A program made the translations under genes and the position numbers. Below the pieces are notes generated by a model, which was not told where the DNA came from, did not search any database, and saw nothing but the letters and a program-made list of their open reading frames with translations. A stretch of 24,024 nt of DNA from an uncultured Eubacteriales bacterium (GTDB lineage: Bacteria; Bacillota; Clostridia; Oscillospirales; Oscillospiraceae). Where the stretch lies: assembly GCA_900553805.1 (NCBI GenBank), contig USEU01000028.1, positions 1-24,024 of the forward strand, written 5' to 3'. Below are positions 1 to 7,967 of the stretch, in pieces (within the stretch, counting starts at the first letter, position 1; the number at the start of each line of letters is the position of its first letter).

Positions 1-85
1 GACGGCGGTTGCTCGCTTGCATGGCGCCTGCGGGCGCACAAGTCAGCCCTTACGGACTGCCAGCTCCCCCACTGGGGAGCCAAGG
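1..85 (-). repeat. Dispersed repeat family B, copy 1 (partial, cut by window start)
   Basis: Read on the minus strand, this stretch matches the start of the copy at 17381 almost base for base: GGCTCCCC-N-GGGGGAGCTGGCAG, then a CCGTAAGGGCTGACTT-like block, then CGCAGGCGC and ATGCAAGCGAGCAACCGCCG blocks. It ends about 20 bases upstream of the promoter-like element of the decayed sigma gene. The rest of the element lies outside the window. It has no coding potential of its own. Confidence 0.8.
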
Positions 86-102
86 AAAATTTTCTTTTCT
101 TT

Positions 103-135
103 TGTAACCACCCATTGTAAAATTCTTACATAGGG
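103..135 (+). promoter_or_regulatory. ECF-type promoter-like element upstream of the decayed sigma gene
   Basis: TGTAACC (103-109), then exactly 16 bases, then TTACATAGGG (126-135). The same layout, TGTNAC plus 16 bases plus a C-T-A-rich box ending in GG, lies upstream of both intact sigma genes (minus strand, 19706-19739 and 23928-23962). The repetition suggests promoters recognised by the sigma factors themselves. The assignment is by pattern only. Confidence 0.5.
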
Positions 136-162
136 AATAGGAAAGAGAAAGGAGGATGTTCC

Positions 163-348
163 ATGGAGGACGAACAAATCATTGCGCTGTACTTTTCCCG
201 GGATGACCGGGCGATCCGGGAGACGGAGGCGGCGTATGGCGGCAGGCTCCTGACCCTCTCCCGGCGAATTTTGAACAGCCGGGAGGATGCCCCGGAGCAG
301 TTTTTAAGGGGGCTGAAGCAGGAGGAGCGGCTGATCTTCCTGCGCCGG
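163..348 (+). pseudogene. ECF-type sigma factor remnant with internal deletion
   Basis: The first 45 codons read as the N-terminus of a sigma-70 family ECF factor (MEDEQIIALYFSRDDRAIRE..., ending near NSREDAPE). They align closely with the intact sigma gene at 23349-23903 (MEDGQIIDLYFSRDEDAIRQ...). The frame then jumps to QFLRGLKQEERLIFLRR, which matches that protein's region-4 segment EFLGTLSDENRRIFMRR. About 100 residues (rest of region 2, linker, start of region 4) are missing. After RR the sequence runs into a foreign MFS fragment, so the helix-turn-helix is also lost. A strong RBS (AAAGGAGG) and a promoter-like element remain upstream, so a short peptide may still be made. It cannot be a working sigma factor. 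Confidence 0.8.
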
Positions 349-598
349 CCAGCATGCCGGATTTCAGATTGTCCCCGGCGCTCTGGGTGACCAGGCCCAC
401 CACATAGGGACCGATGGAGCCACCCAGGTCACCGGCCATGGCCAGCAGGGCAAACATGGCGGTGCCGCCCATGGGGATCGTGCCGGAGGTAATGCTGATG
501 GTGCCCGGCCACATGATTCCCACGGAGAAGCCGCGCAGCACACAGCCCAGCAGCCCCAGGGCCGGGCTTCCGCCCAGCGACGCCAGCAATAGAAGGAG
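344..598 (-). pseudogene. MFS transporter remnant (C-terminal membrane segments)
   Basis: On the minus strand this encodes an open stretch resembling the late transmembrane helices of a major facilitator superfamily permease. Recognisable pieces are RGFSVGIMWPGTISI, GGTAMFALLAMAGDLGGSIG and PYVVGLVTQSAGDNLKSGML. The match begins abruptly near 598 with no start codon or RBS, and ends at about 344, where the sequence becomes the sigma remnant on the other strand. It covers roughly 85 residues of a family usually near 400. Neither end is a natural gene boundary, so this is a deletion relic. The MFS assignment rests on the glycine-rich helix motifs; the substrate cannot be told. Confidence 0.7.
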
Positions 599-642
599 TG
601 GAGCAGGCTCACTATCATATCCATTCTCCTTCCGCCAAATCG

Positions 643-684
643 CGGGAAAAAGCTGCTGCAAGGCAGGGGCCTTGCAGCAGCTTT
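643..684 (-). terminator. Intrinsic terminator of the large SH3/lysozyme-like gene
   Basis: A perfect 15-bp stem (649-663 with 670-684) has a 6-base loop. Read on the minus strand it is followed by a run of T. It lies 14 bases past the stop codon at 698. Confidence 0.85.
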
Positions 685-697
685 GCTTTAGGGGATA

Positions 698-3600
698 TCA
701 GCCAACGAACTCGTCTCCGCCTGCGGTGGAGGGCTCGGTGACGGTGGTGGAACCACTGCCGCTGGGGATGGTGGGATTGGTGGGTGTGGTCGGATTGGTG
801 GGCGTGGTGGTGGAGGAATCCAGGACCACGTACTGGCCGTTGATCCAGCCCAGATCGGTGCGCACCCAGGTCTCAGCGCCCACGACCGCGGTCTCGCGGA
901 CCACGACCTTGGAGGAGACCATGACCTTCGCCATCAAAGCGCCGTTGGAATTGGAGGTGCCGCGGACGTTGGCGGTGAAGCCGCCGGTGGCGATGGTGCC
1001 GGTGCTGCCGGAGCCCGCCGCGCCGATGCCGGTGATGGTCAGGTAGCTGACGCACACCCAGCCATTATCGGTACGGCCCCAGCTCATGCCGCCATCCAGC
1101 TTGATCTCGTAGATGACCACACTGTTGTTCTTCTTTACGGTGCCGGTCTCGGGGTAGCCCAGGCCGGAGCCGCTGCGGACGTTGATATCCTGGTTGGCAA
1201 AGCCAACGGCGATGGCGCCCGCGGGAACGGTGGTAATGATGGACACGCTGCCGGAGTTGCCGTTGTTGCCCGCGCCGGGAACGTTGGTCGCCAGGGTGCC
1301 CTCACGCACATAGTCCATGCAGACCCAGCCCTGATCGATGCGCGCCCATTCCTTGCCCAGGACCACGGTCTTCTCATAGATCTTTACGGCGGTGGCGTTG
1401 GGCAGGGTGGTGACCAGAGTCTTGTCCACACCCGCGCCGCTGCGGACGTTCACCGTGGTGCTGCAAACGATGTAGCCTGCGGTGCCCTTCTCGGCGGGGG
1501 TGGTGGGAGTGGTCGGGTTGGTAGGATTGGTATCGCCGCCAATGGTGGTGCCGGTGGAGCCGGGAACCAGGCTCACAACCAGCTTGCCGGTCTTATCGGT
1601 CAGCTGAATCCAGCCGGTGGTGTTGCCGTAGACGACCTCGCCGAAGAGCGCGTACTTCTTTTCAGTATCCGTCGTATACGTGTTCACCATGTATCCAATG
1701 ACCGTGACCTTCTCGCCCCTGTACAGGGTGTACATGATGTCATCCGCATTCAGCGTCAGGTCATTGTAAACAGAAGCGCTGGTGGATGTAATGGTGGCGA
1801 TGGTGCTGTACAGCTTCAGCTGATCCATGTCCAGCCAGCCGTAGTACTGCGCGCCGTCGATGTTGCCGGTCTCCAGCTTGTCGCCCAGCTTGACGCGCCA
1901 CTTTGCCTTTCCGCCATCGATCTTCACGCTATCCAGCTCGACCTCGGTGCCCTTGGCCAAGGTGACCACACCGCCCGACTCACCGGTCGCGGTTCCGGCG
2001 GAAACCGTGGCACTCACACTGCTGACCTTGCCCTTGGCGATGACTGCCATCATCGGGGTCTCCTTGGGGGTATTCAGCTTCAGGTTTGCCAGATCCACGT
2101 AACCCTTGTAGGCCGTCCCGTTGACTTCGATCTCGCCCCACAGGGTGGTACCGTCGAAGGTGATGCTCTTGATCGTAATCGCCTGGTTGTTGACCCGCAG
2201 GACCTGAACGGCGCTGGTCTTATCCTTCATGTTGTAGACCTGGAGCTGCTCCACCTGAGCGATGCCCTTCAGATCGCCAAAGTTGATGTTTTCGATCTTG
2301 ACCCAGCCGACGATCTTATTGATCTGGACCTTGCCCCAGGTCACGCCGCCCACATTTCTCCAGTTCAGGACGGTGATCAGATTGCCGCTGCTGATAGTCA
2401 GAAGTGCGTTGCTGGTATCCATGGCCTCCTCGTAGACCGTTACAGTACCGCTTGTGGTGCCGGACACCACGACGGTGGCGGCAATGGCGGGGCTGCCGGG
2501 ATCATCCGTGGTGGCTCTGGTGGTGGGCGCCAGCTTGCCGTCGTCCAGGACGAACCAGTAGCTGTCGTGTACGCGGTCGTCGCCGATGTAGCCGCGGCCC
2601 ATATCGATCACGCCGTGGTTGATCTCGTTGCCGTAGGGAACCAGCTTACGCTCCATAATGGTCACCAGGCTGCCGGCGGCCAGGTTGGAGCCTCCGCTCA
2701 CGCTTGCGGCGCTGTAATACAGGGTTGCGGTGCTGGCCTTCATGGTGATGGGGGTCAGGTTGATCTTATCCCACTCGATCCAGCCCACCACGGAGCCAAC
2801 GGCGACCTTTGCGTAGGTCTTTGTGGAGTCCGACTTGCTGCCGTAAACACGTGCCTGGACATTTACGGTGCTGCCCTTAGGCAGAGTATAGGCGCTCGTC
2901 TTCATTACAGGCTTGCCGCTATCCATCTCCCAGGCAACGTTTCCGTTGTTGTCCAGATAGACGATTGCTTCCGCATTCAGGGTGCCGGTCATATAGCCAA
3001 CGCCGCTCATGGTGGTGATGCCCTCGGGCCGGGTGTTCTCCTTGAACATGGTCACGTTGGACATATTGATCCAGGCATTCTCGCCGATCTTGCCCCACAG
3101 CACGCCCTCGGACAGCGCCCAGTAGTCACTGAAGTTATTATTAGAATCGGCCTTGCCGATAGTAACGTAGGTGCCCTTGACCAGGGAGGTGTACAGGCCG
3201 CTGCGCACGCTGTGGTCCTGATAGACGTCGGCCTTGGCGGCGGTGACCTTGGCGTTGAATGCCTTCATCGTCACATCGGCCATGTTGACCCAGCCGGTCT
3301 TGTCGCCCACGGTGACCTTGCCGAACACGTGGCCGCCATCCACGGCGCTGAACGCCAGGATATTCACCACTGTATCCTTACTCAGGGTCATCAGGGAATC
3401 GGAATGATAGGATGCGCTGGCATACAGCTTGGTGCCGGTGGTGCCGCTCTCAAAGGCGGTGGTGCCCTTGATCACAGCGGGATAGCCCTGGAAGGTAGTG
3501 ACCACGTTGTCCAGCTCGGTGTTGTCGTCCTTGCCGTCCGCGCCGGGCTCCACAAACTCGGAATCCAGCTGGATGTAATCCATGCAGACCCAGCCGCGGT

Positions 3601-5449
3601 CGATGTGGCCCCAGTAGAAGCCGTTGACCGTGACCCGCTCAGTGACGGCGACCCGGCTGCCCAGAGGCGCGACGCCGATCAGGGCATTGGCGGTACCGGC
3701 AGCGCTGCGGATGTTCACGCCGGTGGAGCAGTTCACAACGGTGCCGCCCACGCCGTAGCCGACGGAGCCATTGCCGTTGGAGGAGGCGGTAACGGTAACA
3801 TAGTTCAGGTTGATCCAGCCCTGGTCGATCAGACCCCAGGCCACGCCGTTCACAACTTCCTTGCGCAGGATGACCACGGAGGTGCCGGGCGCCAGAGTGG
3901 CGACCTTGGTATAGCCCGCGCCGGGCCCGGAACGGACGTTCAGGCTGACGGAGCTGCTGACCACGGCGGAGCTGCCGGTGGAGATATTGCCGCCGGGCTG
4001 GGTGTTCTGCTCGAGCTTCACATAGCCCATGGAGATCCAGCCCTGGTCGATGTGGCCCCAGGCCGCATTGTTCACGGTGGTCTGCTCATACACGGTGACC
4101 TTGGTGCCCTCGTTCAGCTGGGTAGCGAGGGGGTTGGTCACACCGGCAGCGGTACGGACGTTGACCTTGGCAGCGCCGGTGACCACGCCGGGGGTGCCGC
4201 CGGTCAGGGTGGGATCAGCAACGGTGGAATTCTTCTGATAGCTGGTGTAGGCCAGGAAGATCCAGCCCTTGGAGCAGTAGCCCCAGCTGCCAGTCGCATC
4301 CTTCATAAAGATGGCGACTTCCTCGCCGCGCTTCAAGACACCCAGCTTGTCAGCGTTGGCGCTGGCGGTGGCGCGGATATTGACATAGTCGTCGGTAACG
4401 GTAACAGTAAAGGTAGACGTGACCTCGGGCATGCTCGTCGCGTTATCATACAGCTTGACCCAGCCGCCGGTGGACAGATTGAGCCACTTGGCGCTGCCGA
4501 CCATTCTCTCTGCCACCACGGTGACCGTGGCGTCCCGCTTGATCTCGTCGATCTTCGTGCCATTGGGGCTGTTGAGCACTTCCAGCACCTCGCTGTCGCT
4601 CAGCCCACGGGCTTTGTAAATGACATAGGCCGCCAGGGTATAGCTGGCCTTCACATCCTCGCCGCCGGTCTTCTGCCAGCGGGCGGTGAGGGTCTTGCCG
4701 GAGGTGGCGGAGCCGACGCCGCTCACCAGCGCATTGCCATCGTACCAGCCCAGGAAGGAGTAGCCGGACACGGAGGGAGCGGCCACCTCGATCTTCTGGT
4801 TGCTGCCGCCGTAGAAGACCTGGATCTTATACTTCGTGCCGGAGGCGTCAAAGGCCATGCCGTCGCCGGCATAGAACAGGGTATAGCCCACGCTGCCGGT
4901 GTTGGAGGCGCTGTAAGTGCCCGCAATGAACAGGTTGGCAATGGCCATCCGGCGGGCAAGAACGCTGCGGTAGGAGTTATTGTCCACATAAGCGCTCCCG
5001 TTATAGGTGCAGATGGCACTGGCAAACTGAGAGGCAGAGGCGTTGCTCGCCAGCAGATTCTTTATGTTCACCGCCCAGCTGGTGTTGCCGCCCTCGGTAT
5101 AGGCCAGCCACACCAGAGCGTCCAGACGCTTCTGGGTCAGGCCGGGAGTCGCCATGGCCGCTTCAACAGTCGTCGCCAGTCCCGTCAGCTCCTTGCGCAG
5201 GAGGATATCGGCGTTGGCCTCGGTAATGGTCTGCCCCTTGGTGCTGGGGGTGCCGTAACCGATCTTATATACGCCGGAGCCCGCGTCATAGGCATCCTTA
5301 TGGAAGCCCACAGACTCCTTGATCACCCGAATGCCGGCCTCACTGATCCCGCTGCTGGGCGTGGTGGCCGCGGCGGGGATCGCTGCTGTGGGAATCAGAC
5401 CGATCAGCAGCACGAGGGTAAGCATCAGGCAAGCAAATCTCTTTTTCAT
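698..5449 (-). CDS. Giant secreted SH3b-repeat protein with a degenerate GH24 lysozyme-like domain
   Basis: 1583 residues. A signal peptide (residues 1-28, MKKR then a hydrophobic core, cleavage near IPAAA) is followed by a GH24 lysozyme-like domain (about 35-180), an InlB/Listeria-Bacteroides type B repeat (188-259, GYSFLGWYDG ... LTARW), and a long series of SH3 modules. Clear SH3b domains lie at about 345-405, 420-480, 493-553, 565-628 and three more at about 1325-1546. The middle (about 650-1290) holds roughly seven weaker SH3-like units, each ending in a GW(V/I) motif. Linkers and the tail are Pro/Thr/Asn rich. There is no LPXTG motif or C-terminal membrane helix, so wall attachment would be through the SH3b domains. 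Aligned to the neighbour at 5666, the catalytic Glu is replaced by Val47 and the Thr by Lys62, so lytic activity is doubtful. RBS AAAGGAG precedes the ATG. Likely a wall-binding surface protein; the exact role is unknown. Confidence 0.85.
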   Translation of the reverse strand: MKKRFACLMLTLVLLIGLIPTAAIPAAATTPSSGISEAGIRVIKESVGFHKDAYDAGSGVYKIGYGTPSTKGQTITEANADILLRKELTGLATTVEAAMATPGLTQKRLDALVWLAYTEGGNTSWAVNIKNLLASNASASQFASAICTYNGSAYVDNNSYRSVLARRMAIANLFIAGTYSASNTGSVGYTLFYAGDGMAFDASGTKYKIQVFYGGSNQKIEVAAPSVSGYSFLGWYDGNALVSGVGSATSGKTLTARWQKTGGEDVKASYTLAAYVIYKARGLSDSEVLEVLNSPNGTKIDEIKRDATVTVVAERMVGSAKWLNLSTGGWVKLYDNATSMPEVTSTFTVTVTDDYVNIRATASANADKLGVLKRGEEVAIFMKDATGSWGYCSKGWIFLAYTSYQKNSTVADPTLTGGTPGVVTGAAKVNVRTAAGVTNPLATQLNEGTKVTVYEQTTVNNAAWGHIDQGWISMGYVKLEQNTQPGGNISTGSSAVVSSSVSLNVRSGPGAGYTKVATLAPGTSVVILRKEVVNGVAWGLIDQGWINLNYVTVTASSNGNGSVGYGVGGTVVNCSTGVNIRSAAGTANALIGVAPLGSRVAVTERVTVNGFYWGHIDRGWVCMDYIQLDSEFVEPGADGKDDNTELDNVVTTFQGYPAVIKGTTAFESGTTGTKLYASASYHSDSLMTLSKDTVVNILAFSAVDGGHVFGKVTVGDKTGWVNMADVTMKAFNAKVTAAKADVYQDHSVRSGLYTSLVKGTYVTIGKADSNNNFSDYWALSEGVLWGKIGENAWINMSNVTMFKENTRPEGITTMSGVGYMTGTLNAEAIVYLDNNGNVAWEMDSGKPVMKTSAYTLPKGSTVNVQARVYGSKSDSTKTYAKVAVGSVVGWIEWDKINLTPITMKASTATLYYSAASVSGGSNLAAGSLVTIMERKLVPYGNEINHGVIDMGRGYIGDDRVHDSYWFVLDDGKLAPTTRATTDDPGSPAIAATVVVSGTTSGTVTVYEEAMDTSNALLTISSGNLITVLNWRNVGGVTWGKVQINKIVGWVKIENINFGDLKGIAQVEQLQVYNMKDKTSAVQVLRVNNQAITIKSITFDGTTLWGEIEVNGTAYKGYVDLANLKLNTPKETPMMAVIAKGKVSSVSATVSAGTATGESGGVVTLAKGTEVELDSVKIDGGKAKWRVKLGDKLETGNIDGAQYYGWLDMDQLKLYSTIATITSTSASVYNDLTLNADDIMYTLYRGEKVTVIGYMVNTYTTDTEKKYALFGEVVYGNTTGWIQLTDKTGKLVVSLVPGSTGTTIGGDTNPTNPTTPTTPAEKGTAGYIVCSTTVNVRSGAGVDKTLVTTLPNATAVKIYEKTVVLGKEWARIDQGWVCMDYVREGTLATNVPGAGNNGNSGSVSIITTVPAGAIAVGFANQDINVRSGSGLGYPETGTVKKNNSVVIYEIKLDGGMSWGRTDNGWVCVSYLTITGIGAAGSGSTGTIATGGFTANVRGTSNSNGALMAKVMVSSKVVVRETAVVGAETWVRTDLGWINGQYVVLDSSTTTPTNPTTPTNPTIPSGSGSTTVTEPSTAGGDEFVG

Positions 5450-5486
5450 AGAAACCTACTCCTTTACTGAATTGTAAGTTACTGGT

Positions 5487-5515
5487 ATTATAACAGCATT
5501 GGTTACAAATTGCAA
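5487..5515 (-). promoter_or_regulatory. Promoter of the giant SH3b protein
   Basis: On the minus strand TTGCAA (5510-5515), a 17-base spacer and a perfect TATAAT (5487-5492) lie about 38 bases upstream of the ATG. The layout matches the promoter of the sister gene at 7894-7922. Confidence 0.8.
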
Positions 5516-5547
5516 CCCCTAAGATGGAATTTATTTACAATTTGTAA
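5502..5547. promoter_or_regulatory. Paired operator-like dyads
   Basis: GTTACAAATTGCAAC (5502-5516) overlaps the -35 box, and TTACAATTTGTAA (5535-5547) lies upstream. Each is a near-palindrome with TACA/TGTA-like half-sites. The same pair occurs at 7909-7943 upstream of the sister gene. The starts are 33 bases apart here and 22 there, a difference of about one helical turn. The binding protein is not known. Confidence 0.55.
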
Positions 5548-5562
5548 TTTTTGTTTCTTTAT

Positions 5563-5605
5563 GACGAAAGCTCCACATTCTTGTTATCAAATGAGGAGCT
5601 TCGTC
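5563..5605. other. Imperfect hairpin between the two SH3b genes
   Basis: GACGAA-A-GCTCC (5563-5574) can pair with GGAGCTTCGTC (5595-5605) around a 20-base loop. It lies about 60 bases past the stop of the gene at 5666-7858. No T-run follows on the minus strand, so it would be a weak terminator at best. Nothing else was recognised between this hairpin and the stop codon. Confidence 0.35.
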
Positions 5606-5665
5606 GTTTTCCGACTCAGGAATTGCAACGTTCCGCTGCTAAACCAGAATCATTCAATTTACGCC

Positions 5666-7858
5666 TTACTGCCAGGTCACGGTACCGCTGTTGGTGGTCA
5701 TCTGGATGTAGCTCATGCAAACCCAGCCGCTGGCGATGCGGCCCCAGTAGACGCCGTTCACGGTGGTCAGCTCATAGATGGTCACCGTGGAGCCGGCCGT
5801 CAGGCGGCCGACGATGGCGTTCTTGGTGCCCGCGCCCGCGCGGACGTTCATGTTGGTGGTCACCCGGCCCTGATAGCCGGTGGAGGGAATGGTGATGTTG
5901 CCGTTGTTATTGCCGGAGTTCATGCGCACGTAGGTCATGCACACCCACTGGTTGGTGCCGATGCGGCCCCACTGCTGGTTGCCGTTGGTCACGACCTCGT
6001 AAATGGTGACCTGGCTGCCGGGAGTCAGGGTGCCGACCCGGTTGTAGGTGGCGCCAGCGCCCACCCGGATGTTCAGGCCGGTGGAGCTGATGACCGTGCC
6101 GGTGCCGGTGGTAGTGGTATTATTATTGTTGTTATTGCTGTTGTTCAGCACGATGTAGGCCATGCAGACCCACTGATTGGTGCCGATGCGGCCCCACTCC
6201 GCGCCGTTGACGGTGACTCTCTCGTAGATGTTCACGGCGGTGCCGCCGGTCAGGTTGCCCACCCGGGTGTAGCCCACGCCTGCGCCGTTGCGGACGTTCA
6301 GGTTGGTGTTGGCTCTGACGGTGCCGGTGGCAAGGACGGTGCCGTTGTTGGAGTTATTGTTATTATTGTTGTTGACCAGCTGGATGTAATTCATGCTGAC
6401 CCAGCCCTTATCGGTCTGGCCCCAGGTCATGCCGTTGGCCGTGCTCTGGGCATAGATCTTCACCTGGTCGCCCTTGCGGTAAGCGCCGACGATGGAGTAG
6501 CCCACACCCGCGCCGCTGCGGACATTCAGGCCGGTGGCGGTGACGGTGCCCAGCTGATAGGTGGTATTGGTATTGTTGTTATTATTGTTATTGCTGCCGG
6601 TGCCTTCCCAGGTCACGCCGCCGGTGGTGCCGGTATTGCCGGTGTTGCCGCTGTTGGAATCCAGCTTGACATAGTTCAGACTGATCCAGCGGTTGTTGCC
6701 GATGCGGCCCCAGAAGCTGCCGTTCACGCTCACCGTCTCATAGATGGACAGGCGCTGGCCATTGTAGGCGGATCCAACAATGGGATAGCCGGTGCCCGCG
6801 CCGCTGCGGACGTTCACGCCGGTGTTGCACACCACAGTGCCAGTGGCGGTAACGGCGGTGGAGGCGGAAGTGGAGGTGCTGCCGGAGCTGATGCCGGTGC
6901 CGGTATAGTTGGTGTTGGAGAGCTCCAGCCAGCCATCGGCGCAGCGGCCCCACAGCACATTGTTCACCTGGGCAGTCTCCACGATCACCAGCTGGGTGCC
7001 GACGTTAACGGTGCCGATCTGGGTGTAGTTGCTGCCCGCGCCGTTGCGCAGATAGGAATAGGTACTGGTGATGGAAACGGGCACGCCGTACTGGGCGTAC
7101 AGGGTGTTGCCGGCGGTGGAGGAACTCAGGTACTTCACGCTGGAGCCGCCGGTGGGGGAGGTGAACCAGCCGCCGAAGCTGGCCCCGGACTTGGTGGGAT
7201 TGGCGGCCAGGATGCTCACATTGGAGCCGGACAGGTAGGCCTGCATCTTATCCTCGCCGTTCTCACCGGCCACGCCGCCGTTGGGATCCAGAATGACGTA
7301 TGTATAGCTGCTGGGGGCGTAGGTGCTGTAAACGCCGTTCAGGTACAGGTTGGCCTCTGCCAGGCGGCGGTTCAGCAGGTTCTTATCCGGGGTGGAACCC
7401 ATGTTGGCCCACAGGGAGATGGCAAACAGGAAGGTGTTCACATCGGAGTTGCGGGTCACGGCCTCAAAGAAGCGGCCACCTTGGGTGGTCCAATCGGTGC
7501 CGCAGTTGAAGCTGAAGCAGACCAGCGCATCGTGCTGATACTGGTTCAGATACAGGTTATTGCGGGCGGTGAACTCGTTGATCTTGGAGTTGATGGTGTT
7601 CAGGCGGTCGCGCAGGGCCAGATCCGCCTGTGCCTCGGTCATGGTCTGACCGGCGCTGCCGGTGGTGCCATAGCCGATGGTCCACTGGCTCACGTCCCAG
7701 TAGGCAGTGGCGCTGAAACCCTCGAACTGCTTGACCAGACTGACCAGACTCTCACTGTAATTGAGGTTGGAGGCGGCCTGGGCGGGAATAACTCCCAGGG
7801 GGAGCAGGCTGATGACGAGCATCATGGCCATGATCATGCAAGCGATTCTTCTTTTCAT
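5666..7858 (-). CDS. Secreted GH24 lysozyme-like protein with six SH3b domains
   Basis: 730 residues. A signal peptide (1-29, cleavage near IPAQA) precedes a GH24 (phage/T4-type) lysozyme domain at about 35-175. The family motif EGFSATAYWD...TIGYG is intact, with Glu46, Asp55 and Thr60 spaced like the T4 lysozyme E11/D20/T26 triad. An InlB-type B repeat follows (about 185-257), then six SH3b domains at about 260-318, 338-400, 435-495, 508-572, 584-647 and 661-722. Each has an NVRxGAG motif and ends in W(V/I)xxxY. Linkers 3 to 5 are asparagine runs. It should hydrolyse peptidoglycan (beta-1,4 MurNAc-GlcNAc) outside the cell while bound to the wall. RBS AAAGGAGC precedes the ATG. No holin, tail or other phage gene is nearby, so it reads as a host surface hydrolase rather than an endolysin. 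Confidence 0.88.
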   Translation of the reverse strand: MKRRIACMIMAMMLVISLLPLGVIPAQAASNLNYSESLVSLVKQFEGFSATAYWDVSQWTIGYGTTGSAGQTMTEAQADLALRDRLNTINSKINEFTARNNLYLNQYQHDALVCFSFNCGTDWTTQGGRFFEAVTRNSDVNTFLFAISLWANMGSTPDKNLLNRRLAEANLYLNGVYSTYAPSSYTYVILDPNGGVAGENGEDKMQAYLSGSNVSILAANPTKSGASFGGWFTSPTGGSSVKYLSSSTAGNTLYAQYGVPVSITSTYSYLRNGAGSNYTQIGTVNVGTQLVIVETAQVNNVLWGRCADGWLELSNTNYTGTGISSGSTSTSASTAVTATGTVVCNTGVNVRSGAGTGYPIVGSAYNGQRLSIYETVSVNGSFWGRIGNNRWISLNYVKLDSNSGNTGNTGTTGGVTWEGTGSNNNNNNNTNTTYQLGTVTATGLNVRSGAGVGYSIVGAYRKGDQVKIYAQSTANGMTWGQTDKGWVSMNYIQLVNNNNNNNSNNGTVLATGTVRANTNLNVRNGAGVGYTRVGNLTGGTAVNIYERVTVNGAEWGRIGTNQWVCMAYIVLNNSNNNNNNTTTTGTGTVISSTGLNIRVGAGATYNRVGTLTPGSQVTIYEVVTNGNQQWGRIGTNQWVCMTYVRMNSGNNNGNITIPSTGYQGRVTTNMNVRAGAGTKNAIVGRLTAGSTVTIYELTTVNGVYWGRIASGWVCMSYIQMTTNSGTVTWQ

Positions 7859-7893
7859 AAACTACTTGCTCCTTTATCAGTTTTGATGGAATC

Positions 7894-7922
7894 ATTATAG
7901 CAGGGTCTGTGACAAAATGCAA
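7894..7922 (-). promoter_or_regulatory. Promoter of the SH3b lysozyme-like gene
   Basis: On the minus strand TTGCAT (7917-7922), a 17-base spacer and a perfect TATAAT (7894-7899) lie about 35 bases before the ATG. Confidence 0.8.
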
Positions 7923-7943
7923 CAGGTAAATTACAATTTGTTA
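7909..7943. promoter_or_regulatory. Paired operator-like dyads, second copy
   Basis: GTGACAAAATGCAAC (7909-7923) differs at 2 of 15 positions from the site at 5502, and TTACAATTTGTTA (7931-7943) differs at 1 of 13 from the site at 5535. Both hold the same positions relative to the -35 box as in the sister promoter, which suggests a common regulator. Confidence 0.55.
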
Positions 7944-7967
7944 CTATTTATTTCTTAATATTTTCTT

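Noticed and set aside
2567..5470. Open frame of 967 codons on the plus strand
   Set aside because: It is antisense to the giant SH3b gene, has low-complexity Gly/Ala/His/Asp composition and no RBS, and mirrors the repeats of the real gene. It comes from GC-biased codons.
6110..6600. CRISPR-like or tandem repeat array
   Set aside because: The triplet runs are Asn codons between SH3b domains, not spaced identical repeats.
698..7858. Prophage lysis module
   Set aside because: GH24 domains suggest phage endolysins, but both proteins have Sec signal peptides, long SH3b arrays and host-type promoters, and no holin, tail or packaging genes are nearby.
5510..7900. Open frame of 796 codons on the plus strand
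   Set aside because: It is antisense to the SH3b lysozyme-like gene with the same low-complexity shadow pattern, and it runs across the real promoter.
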